Of a stretch of DNA of 6,166 nt, positions 1 through 5,091 are shown piece after piece (position 1 is the first letter of the stretch; every line of letters begins with the position of its first letter). The DNA comes from an uncultured bacterium (GTDB lineage: Bacteria; UBP6; UBA1177; JAKLFG01), in contig CALITV010000132.1 in the NCBI GenBank assembly GCA_938048925.1, positions 1 through 6,166 of the forward strand. Direction: 5' to 3'. The notes beneath the pieces are model-generated. The model was not told where the DNA came from. It did no database searches and saw only the letters and a list, made by a program, of their open reading frames with translations. A program made the translations under genes and the position numbers.

Positions 1-1296
1 ACCGACGACGGTTTGCCTCCTACCGATGAGGATATGACAAACGATGCTGTCCCGGTCGATGATACCTCTACTCCGGATAGTGACGCGGTGATACTCGCCT
101 GTGGTGACGGCCAGAATGTCTTGTCGAGCGGACTCGTTCTCTATCTCAGGATGGACGAACCGCCTCTTTTCTCCACAGTCTACGACTCTGCTGCCAGTCC
201 TGTGCACGGGAAATTCTCACGCGGTGCATCCCTGGGGAACAGTGGGGTCCGTGGGGGTGCCCTTGCCTTCAACCAATACAGCGATCTCCAGATTCCTCAC
301 CATGAGAAACTGAATTTGCCTAGCGCGATGAGCGTTGTGGCGTGGGTCAACCTGCCCGATAACGGTGTGAACAACACTCGTCCCTATCTCGTTATAGGAA
401 AAGGGTCGGGGCGTCAGGCAAATTATGCCCTGTGGCGCGAGAACGACCGCACCTTGAGTTTCGTGCACCACACATGGGAACTCAACGGATTTTGTTGTGG
501 AGTCAAGTCGCTTGCCGCTATAGACGACGGGACATGGCACCATGTAGCTGGCACCTACGACGGGAGCGTGGTGCGTCTCTATGTTGACGGTGTCTTGCAG
601 GGATCTTCCGATCCTTGTGTCATGCAGCCGGTTCCCAACAGTGACCCGGTTACCATCGGACAGGTTTCTCCTCTTCAAAATTACACGGACCCTTATACCG
701 GGACGGGATATGTTGATGAGGTTCGGATTTACAATCGGGCGCTTTCGCTCAATGATGTTCTCCTTTTGCGCGATGCTCCGCACGAGTTTTGCGATGACGG
801 AAATACGAACGATGCTGATGGTTGCGACACAAGTTGTCAGGTAGCCTCGAATTATATCTGTTACAGTTCCCCTTCCGTGTGCGAAATACCGGCGCCGTGG
901 CAGTGCACTAACTCGATACAGATCTGCGATAGCCAGTACGATTATTACGACGATTCCTACGGTGACTATTACTATCGCAGCTGGGTGGGAACTTCTCTGC
1001 AGGTTCGCGCCGATGGCGGTGCGCTGTGGACTTCGCCGTCGTTCTCGATAAACCAGTGGATTGAATACTCTCCCGGCGCGAAATGCTGGCCGACATGGTA
1101 CAACTTCACCTTCACGAATGGGCAGACCATCGAGGCAGTGTATACGGCGAAGGGGTCGTACAACCCGAACCACTGTTACTTCACGATAAAAAGCGCGCCG
1201 AATGGCGGGGGTGGCACGGTGACGACAACGACGCCGACAGGAAGTGGCCAGTGGCCGGCGAATTATTCGTATGTCGGTACCTGCCAACAGCCATAA
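1..1296 (+). CDS. LamG-domain, cysteine-rich secreted protein (5' end outside window)
   Basis: The frame is open to base 1, and the first possible start (TTG at 13) lies in an acidic, low-complexity stretch with no signal peptide, so the true start and export signal are upstream. Of the 431 visible residues, about 44-256 form a LamG/concanavalin A-like jelly-roll domain. It shows the usual landmarks: a GLVLYLRMDE opening, WHHVAGTYDGSVVRLYVDG near 179-197, and GYVDEVRIYNRALS near 236-249. A myxococcal-type disulfide repeat follows (FCDDGNTNDADGCDTSC, 263-279). The C-terminal 150 residues contain a Tyr/Asp-rich tract (313-325) and end in Thr/Gly-rich sequence; I recognise no family there. Fourteen Cys residues are visible, an even number, consistent with a disulfide-rich extracytoplasmic protein. 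LamG domains usually bind glycans or proteins, so a surface adhesive role is inferred. The next gene starts 20 bases after the TAA stop, suggesting co-transcription. Confidence 0.85.
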   Translation, partial: TDDGLPPTDEDMTNDAVPVDDTSTPDSDAVILACGDGQNVLSSGLVLYLRMDEPPLFSTVYDSAASPVHGKFSRGASLGNSGVRGGALAFNQYSDLQIPHHEKLNLPSAMSVVAWVNLPDNGVNNTRPYLVIGKGSGRQANYALWRENDRTLSFVHHTWELNGFCCGVKSLAAIDDGTWHHVAGTYDGSVVRLYVDGVLQGSSDPCVMQPVPNSDPVTIGQVSPLQNYTDPYTGTGYVDEVRIYNRALSLNDVLLLRDAPHEFCDDGNTNDADGCDTSCQVASNYICYSSPSVCEIPAPWQCTNSIQICDSQYDYYDDSYGDYYYRSWVGTSLQVRADGGALWTSPSFSINQWIEYSPGAKCWPTWYNFTFTNGQTIEAVYTAKGSYNPNHCYFTIKSAPNGGGGTVTTTTPTGSGQWPANYSYVGTCQQP

Positions 1297-1304
1297 AAAT
1301 GCAC

Positions 1305-1311
1305 GGGGAGG
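1305..1311 (+). promoter_or_regulatory. Ribosome binding site of the EGF-repeat lipoprotein gene
   Basis: GGGGAGG lies 5 bases before the ATG at 1317. It decides the start: the same frame is open upstream to 1083 with other possible starts, but those lie inside the preceding gene. Only the ATG at 1317 combines a Shine-Dalgarno sequence with a signal peptide directly after it. Confidence 0.8.
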
Positions 1312-1316
1312 TTTTC

Positions 1317-3311
1317 ATGAAATGCCGTTTCCGGGCCTTCTTTGGGCCCCTTCTTGCTTCTTTGATGAGCGGTTGTATGACAGAAGAACCCGATGAGGGA
1401 TCATGCATCACGGCATTCGACTGCGGCGAAGGATACAATTGCATTGACTACCTGTGCGTGGAATTGCCGGATCGCTCGGCAGATACCGACACGGAAACGG
1501 GTGTTTTCCCTGATGGTTCGGAAGGAGGTGGCGTTGAAGAAGATGAGACGATACCTTTCGAACAGACTGATACCGTCACCGAAGCAAAGATCGAGGATGA
1601 TATTCCCGATGTTGACCTCACCGAAGAACAAGACACGGATGAAGGTTTCTCGCTAGATGAAAGTAGTGTGACCGATAACGATTGGGCAGGGGATACGACT
1701 CCACCGACGGTAACGGCGACCCATCCGTCCCCGAACGAGACCAATGTCGGTGTGAGTACCGTCATAGAGGTAACGTTCAGTGAGCCGATGAACGAAGCGT
1801 CGTTGACGACTTCGACGATACAGGTGAAGCAAGGGGCGACGGCTGTGAACGGAACGGTCTCCTATGTCGCAACCACCTTGACGGCAGCCGTTACTCCTGC
1901 GACGCCTCTTCTGTACAATACGATCTACACGGTGACGGTGACGACGGGAGTCGCGGACATGGCGGGAAACCATCTGGGCAGCCCCTATGTCTTTTCGTTT
2001 ACGACCGCCGCCGAGGAGGTAAACGAATGTGTCACGATGAATAATCCGTGCGACGATCAGGGGGATGTCGCTGCCACTTGTACCGATATTCTAGGTTCTT
2101 ATTCCTGTGTCTGTTCTACCGGGTTCACCGACAACGGGGGTGTCTGTGTTGATGTAAACGAGTGTATCGCTAATCCGTGCAACGATAATGGTGATACGAA
2201 TGCCGGGTGCACCAATTACCCCGGCACCTACGATTGCTCCTGTTCCTCAGGGTTCGTAAAGACAAGCGGAACCTGTCAGGATGTGAACGAGTGTGCCAGT
2301 GGTAATGGAGGTTGTGCGCAGACCTGTACCAATACGGTTGGCTCTTATGTCTGTTCCTGCACGAGCGGATATGTCCTCAACGCCGATGGAAAGAATTGCG
2401 ATGACCTCGATGAATGCCTTGCTCAGTCCAATCCTTGCGATAATAACGGAGATACCGGCGCGGTTTGCACGAATCAGCCGGGGTCTTACTCCTGTACCTG
2501 TTCGGGAGGTTTCACATTTGCGGGCGGATCTTGTCAAGACATCAATGAATGCGTTCAGGGCACCCATAACTGTGACGCTCATGCCACCTGCACCAACACC
2601 GTCGGTGGTTTCACCTGTGCTTGCAATGGGTATTACACCGGTGACGGTATTATCTGTGCCTTTTGCAACACGGATATGCGATGCGGCATAAATTGTACCG
2701 CTTGCGGCGGTGGGACACCATATTGTAAAGACTACGGTAATGGTACAACGCAGTGTGTGCAATGCCGCACCGACGGCGACTGCACGAGCGGCCTTGTGTG
2801 CAATACAGCGAACCAGTGCGTTCAACCGGTGCCACCGGAATCTTGCACGACCGGCACCCAGAGCCGTGATCGCTGTTCTAACGCACGCATCATTGGCCGG
2901 AGCACCGCCAAGACCTCGGGGGGGTATGTCATATCCGATGATACCTGTTATGCGAACAACCGCGTTGACCAGTCGAGCGGTTGCTACGATGCCGGTGCCG
3001 ACCATGTGTACCGTATCTATCTTCGCGCTGGAGAAACGGCGGTAATCACGCTCTCGAACAGTTGGGCGTGTCCCTCGTATGACTCTACTTATTGGAATTC
3101 GACTTTGGCTATCTACAACGATGTCGGATGCGGTTCCGCCGCGCGGGTGTGGTGTGACGATTATTTTGAAGGCACCAAAAGTTATACCGCGCCCGCCGAT
3201 GGTTGGTATTACATCGTGGTGGACGGTTCGACCGCGTTCGACGATGAGGGTGATTACACTCTGACGGTGAAACTTCAGAACTGTGTCACAACAGGATGCA
3301 ACTGCCCATAG
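1317..3311 (+). CDS. EGF-like repeat putative lipoprotein with Ig-like and PPC-like domains
   Basis: This is a complete 664-residue surface protein. Residues 1-20 form a short signal peptide ending in LMSGC, a plausible lipobox (Met at -3 is less usual) with lipidated Cys20; a basic N-terminus and hydrophobic core precede it. A small Cys cluster (30-47) is followed by an acidic Asp/Glu/Thr-rich linker (about 51-128). A bacterial Ig-like domain of the SbsA/Big_5 type follows (about 129-230: TPPTVTATHPSPNETNVGVS, then VTFSEPM). Five calcium-binding-type EGF-like modules span 234-447. A further Cys-rich segment (447-501) contains CTACGGGTPYCKD, a motif I associate with Deltaproteobacterial surface proteins. 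The C-terminus (about 520-655) resembles a pre-peptidase C-terminal beta domain (DHVYRIYLRAGETAVITLS, then DGWYYIVVDG and GDYTLTV). No catalytic motif is visible. A calcium-stabilised stalk or adhesin on the outer membrane is inferred. It is probably in one operon with the LamG gene upstream. Confidence 0.88.
   Translation: MKCRFRAFFGPLLASLMSGCMTEEPDEGSCITAFDCGEGYNCIDYLCVELPDRSADTDTETGVFPDGSEGGGVEEDETIPFEQTDTVTEAKIEDDIPDVDLTEEQDTDEGFSLDESSVTDNDWAGDTTPPTVTATHPSPNETNVGVSTVIEVTFSEPMNEASLTTSTIQVKQGATAVNGTVSYVATTLTAAVTPATPLLYNTIYTVTVTTGVADMAGNHLGSPYVFSFTTAAEEVNECVTMNNPCDDQGDVAATCTDILGSYSCVCSTGFTDNGGVCVDVNECIANPCNDNGDTNAGCTNYPGTYDCSCSSGFVKTSGTCQDVNECASGNGGCAQTCTNTVGSYVCSCTSGYVLNADGKNCDDLDECLAQSNPCDNNGDTGAVCTNQPGSYSCTCSGGFTFAGGSCQDINECVQGTHNCDAHATCTNTVGGFTCACNGYYTGDGIICAFCNTDMRCGINCTACGGGTPYCKDYGNGTTQCVQCRTDGDCTSGLVCNTANQCVQPVPPESCTTGTQSRDRCSNARIIGRSTAKTSGGYVISDDTCYANNRVDQSSGCYDAGADHVYRIYLRAGETAVITLSNSWACPSYDSTYWNSTLAIYNDVGCGSAARVWCDDYFEGTKSYTAPADGWYYIVVDGSTAFDDEGDYTLTVKLQNCVTTGCNCP
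2016..2657 (+). repeat. Array of five calcium-binding EGF-like modules (protein-level repeat)
   Basis: Five consecutive modules start at [E/D]-x-[N/D]-E-C and each has six Cys. Their first Cys residues are 238, 283, 326, 367 and 412 of the lipoprotein. Each keeps the C-x-[D/N]-x4-[F/Y]-x-C core that goes with calcium binding. Modules 1, 2 and 4 have nine residues between Cys2 and Cys3 with a shared NPC..xGD pattern; modules 3 and 5 have three and five. The repeats are diverged at DNA level, so this is an old duplication rather than a recent tandem array. Confidence 0.85.
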
Positions 3312-3335
3312 CACGAGTTCTTATTGAGTGATCAT

Positions 3336-3363
3336 TTGACGCCATTCCTTTTTGAGGTATACT
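3336..3363 (+). promoter_or_regulatory. Sigma-70-type promoter for the folD-fabZ-dciA-hflX operon
   Basis: TTGACG (3336-3341) and TATACT (3358-3363) are separated by 16 bases. Each hexamer differs from the vegetative consensus at one position and the spacer is one base short of optimal. Transcription would begin near 3370, giving a leader of about 23 bases before the folD start. Its position in the only sizeable gap of the window, directly before a packed gene run, supports it. Confidence 0.75.
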
Positions 3364-3369
3364 GACCTC
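3354..3369. repeat. Inverted repeat over the -10 box, possible operator
   Basis: GAGGT (3354-3358) and ACCTC (3365-3369) form a perfect 5-base inverted repeat with a 6-base centre, straddling the TATACT -10 hexamer. A repressor bound here would block the promoter. Arms this short can arise by chance and I recognise no regulator family from them. Confidence 0.3.
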
Positions 3370-3375
3370 TCGAAA

Positions 3376-3383
3376 AAGAAAGG
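3376..3383 (+). promoter_or_regulatory. Ribosome binding site of folD
   Basis: AAGAAAGG, partly complementary to the 16S rRNA tail, ends 9 bases before the ATG at 3393. It supports that start, from which the protein lacks most of the usual N-terminal helix of FolD. Confidence 0.6.
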
Positions 3384-3392
3384 TATCTTGTT

Positions 3393-4226
3393 ATGTTGCT
3401 GAAAGGAAAGCCGGCGGCGGAAGCGTTCCTTGAAAAAATCGGGGCATTCGGTTTGCCCAAACTGCGACTTGCCGTTTTTCATCCGGGAGGTGACGCCTCG
3501 GCCGAGAGTTATCTCAACGCGAAGAAGAAACTGATCGAGCGGTTCGGGGGGGAGTTGGTGGTGGTCTCCTTTCCTCGTGATGGCGCTGCTGATCACTTTT
3601 GGAACCTTTTCGATCGGGTGAATGGTGACCGTACGATCCACGGGATTATGGTGGAAACCCCGTTTCCAACGGATATTTCTGAAAAAGAGGTGTCTTCTCG
3701 TATAGACCCCCGCAAAGATGTTGATGGAGTCTCTTTGGTGAATCAGGGGCTTCTCTATGCGTCACGGGAAGAGCGCCTTGTCCCCTGCACGGCGATGGGG
3801 GCAGTTATTCTACTCGAGCATTATGGTGTTCCGGTAAGCGGGCGACGCGCGCTCGTTGTCGGTAGGAGTGCTACCGTTGGTTTACCTCTCTTCAAACTAC
3901 TGCTCAATCGTAATGCAACCGTCACGGTAGCCCACAGCCGTACCGCCGACCTCGAGAAACTGGTCGGCGCATTCGATATTGTCGTGGTGGCGACTGGAAG
4001 GGCAGGGATCATCCAATCATCCCGCATTACTGATGGTGCAACCGTCGTAGATATCGGCATCAATGTCGCTTCCGACGGATCCCTGTGCGGCGACCTTGCT
4101 GTTGAGGCGGCGAACGAAGCCGATCGGATCAACTACTCGCCGGTTCCGGGGGGCGCTGGTGTGGTGACCAACGCGGTGCTTTTGCATAATTTGTGGCAAT
4201 GCTATCAGTTACAACAGGAGGGCTAG
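3393..4226 (+). CDS. folD: FolD, methylenetetrahydrofolate dehydrogenase/cyclohydrolase (divergent)
   Basis: This is the cytoplasmic bifunctional enzyme that interconverts 5,10-methylene-, 5,10-methenyl- and 10-formyl-tetrahydrofolate using NADP(H). The 277 residues are slightly fewer than the 288 of E. coli FolD, the loss being mainly at the N-terminus. Family landmarks are the catalytic YxxxK (Tyr40, Lys44), PRKDVDG (106-112, with Asp111 matching E. coli Asp121), PCTAMG (131-136), the Rossmann-fold GRSATVGLP (157-165), HSRT (181-184), VDIGIN (219-224) and PVPGGAG (250-256). Two deviations stand out. The usual VQLPLP segment is VETPFP (88-93), putting Glu89 where E. coli has the active-site Gln98. 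The usual PGGVGPMT is PGGAGVVT. The fold and catalytic Lys are kept, so dehydrogenase activity is likely; the effect on cyclohydrolase activity is uncertain. It is the first gene of the operon, behind its own promoter, and its stop lies 3 bases before fabZ. Confidence 0.9.
   Translation: MLLKGKPAAEAFLEKIGAFGLPKLRLAVFHPGGDASAESYLNAKKKLIERFGGELVVVSFPRDGAADHFWNLFDRVNGDRTIHGIMVETPFPTDISEKEVSSRIDPRKDVDGVSLVNQGLLYASREERLVPCTAMGAVILLEHYGVPVSGRRALVVGRSATVGLPLFKLLLNRNATVTVAHSRTADLEKLVGAFDIVVVATGRAGIIQSSRITDGATVVDIGINVASDGSLCGDLAVEAANEADRINYSPVPGGAGVVTNAVLLHNLWQCYQLQQEG
4216..4221 (+). promoter_or_regulatory. Ribosome binding site of fabZ
   Basis: A perfect AGGAGG lies within the last codons of folD, 8 bases before the fabZ ATG at 4230. 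It is the strongest such site in the operon, so fabZ can be translated well on its own. dciA and hflX, with weak sites, probably depend on coupling. Confidence 0.8.
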
Positions 4227-4229
4227 CCC

Positions 4230-4655
4230 ATGAGAACCATTGATGAAATTATGAAAGCGCTTCCCCATCGGTATCCTTTTCTCCTTGTTGATCGGGTGCT
4301 CGAGGAGGAGCCGGGAAAGCGGATAAAGACGCTCAAGAATGTCTCACTCAACGAGCCTCATTTCCAAGGGCATTTTCCCTTCTATCCCATCATGCCGGGG
4401 GTCCTCATCGTCGAGGCGATGGCGCAGAGCGCCGGTATTCTCTTTGCCGACGCGGCAGCGAGCGGTAAGAAGATGCTCTTCATGGGCATTGATGCCTGCC
4501 GCTTCCGCAGGGAAGTCAGGCCGGGCGATCAACTCGTGATGGATATCGAGGTAATTCAACAGCGGGGCGCTATTCTCAAGTTCAAAGGGGTAGCGACGGT
4601 GGACGGCCAGAAGGTTGCCGAGGCGGAGATGATGGCGGCACTGGGCGATGCCTAA
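4230..4655 (+). CDS. fabZ: FabZ, 3-hydroxyacyl-[acyl-carrier-protein] dehydratase
   Basis: FabZ removes water from (3R)-hydroxyacyl-ACP to give trans-2-enoyl-ACP, the third step of each elongation cycle in cytoplasmic type II fatty acid synthesis. The 141 residues are a full-length single hot-dog fold. LPHRYPFLLVDRV (11-23) is the family's N-terminal signature. GHFPFYPIMPGVLIVEAMAQ (47-66) carries the catalytic pair His48 and Glu62, 14 apart as in E. coli FabZ (His54/Glu68). Glu rather than Asp at the second position argues for FabZ over FabA. RFRREVRPGDQL (91-102) is also typical. The gene lies 3 bases after folD and its last 8 bases overlap the next gene. In many Gram-negatives fabZ sits between lpxD and lpxA; here it does not. 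Confidence 0.95.
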   Translation: MRTIDEIMKALPHRYPFLLVDRVLEEEPGKRIKTLKNVSLNEPHFQGHFPFYPIMPGVLIVEAMAQSAGILFADAAASGKKMLFMGIDACRFRREVRPGDQLVMDIEVIQQRGAILKFKGVATVDGQKVAEAEMMAALGDA

Positions 4656-5091
4656 GTTTATCTCTCTTATCTCCGTGGAAAATGATCCGTTACTGTTGTT
4701 GATCTCCCGATGGACCGCCATTGTCGGGAGGAGAAGCCGGAAGATCCTTTTCCCGAAGAGGCTCGATGTCGAGAAAAAGACGCTTCGCGTGGCGGTTCCC
4801 AATAGCATGGTGCGCGCCCAGTATGAACCGCTTCTTCCACTTATCGTGGAGAAAATAGCGCAGGTGTTGCCCAGTATTCCGGTAGAAAAGATCACTCTCT
4901 CGGTGGAACCACGCTATTTCGAAAGGAGCGCCGGTACCGAGGAAACGCCGGGCACATCCGTTTCTCCTGCACCGGAAGCGGTCAAGAAAGCCCAGCAGCG
5001 TCTTCTGGAACAAGGTATCTCGCCACGCCTCGCAGCGAATCTCGCTCACATAGAGGCCATGCTCGAACAGAACCGCGATGCGGATAAGTAA
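4648..5091 (+). CDS. dciA: DciA-like (DUF721) protein, putative replicative helicase loader
   Basis: This small basic protein of 147 residues resembles the DUF721/DciA family. DciA proteins help load the DnaB replicative helicase in bacteria lacking DnaC or DnaI. The match is the pattern across about 15-87: LISRWTAIVG (18-27), a Pro with basic residues, TLRVAVPNSMVRAQYEPL (45-62) and a closing VEKITLSV strand, which fits the KH-like core. A Pro/Ser/Thr-rich linker (about 93-108) leads to a predicted amphipathic helical tail (109-141). The ATG at 4648 is chosen because it lies just before the conserved core; it overlaps the fabZ stop by 8 bases, has no good ribosome binding site, and so suggests translational coupling. 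The assignment rests on pattern only, since the family is poorly conserved. A generic DUF721 protein of unknown role is the alternative. Confidence 0.68.
   Translation: MPKFISLISVENDPLLLLISRWTAIVGRRSRKILFPKRLDVEKKTLRVAVPNSMVRAQYEPLLPLIVEKIAQVLPSIPVEKITLSVEPRYFERSAGTEETPGTSVSPAPEAVKKAQQRLLEQGISPRLAANLAHIEAMLEQNRDADK

Noticed and set aside
217..1287. 356-codon open frame on the - strand opposite the LamG gene
   Set aside because: Its translation is Arg/Ile/Val-rich without any domain, and it lies entirely under a + strand gene with clear LamG and disulfide-repeat motifs. It is an antisense shadow.
1083..1316. Upstream extension of the EGF lipoprotein reading frame into the LamG gene
   Set aside because: The extension would bury the signal peptide and overlap the LamG coding region by more than 200 bases. 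The ATG at 1317 has a good ribosome binding site and a signal peptide.
1333..1349. GGGCC/GGCCC hairpin followed by a pyrimidine-rich stretch, considered as a terminator
   Set aside because: It lies inside the signal peptide codons of the EGF gene, the stem has only 5 pairs, and there is no uninterrupted T-run. A terminator here would cut the gene.
2247..3314. 355-codon open frame on the - strand opposite the EGF-repeat gene
   Set aside because: The Thr/Ile/Ala-rich translation has repeated patterns that mirror the EGF modules on the other strand. No domain or ribosome binding site supports it.
3312..3392. Intergenic gap searched for a terminator, small RNA or riboswitch
   Set aside because: Apart from the promoter, the inverted repeat and the folD ribosome site, no GC-rich hairpin with a T-run and no conserved RNA fold was seen. 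Its 81 bases are too short for a typical folate riboswitch plus promoter.
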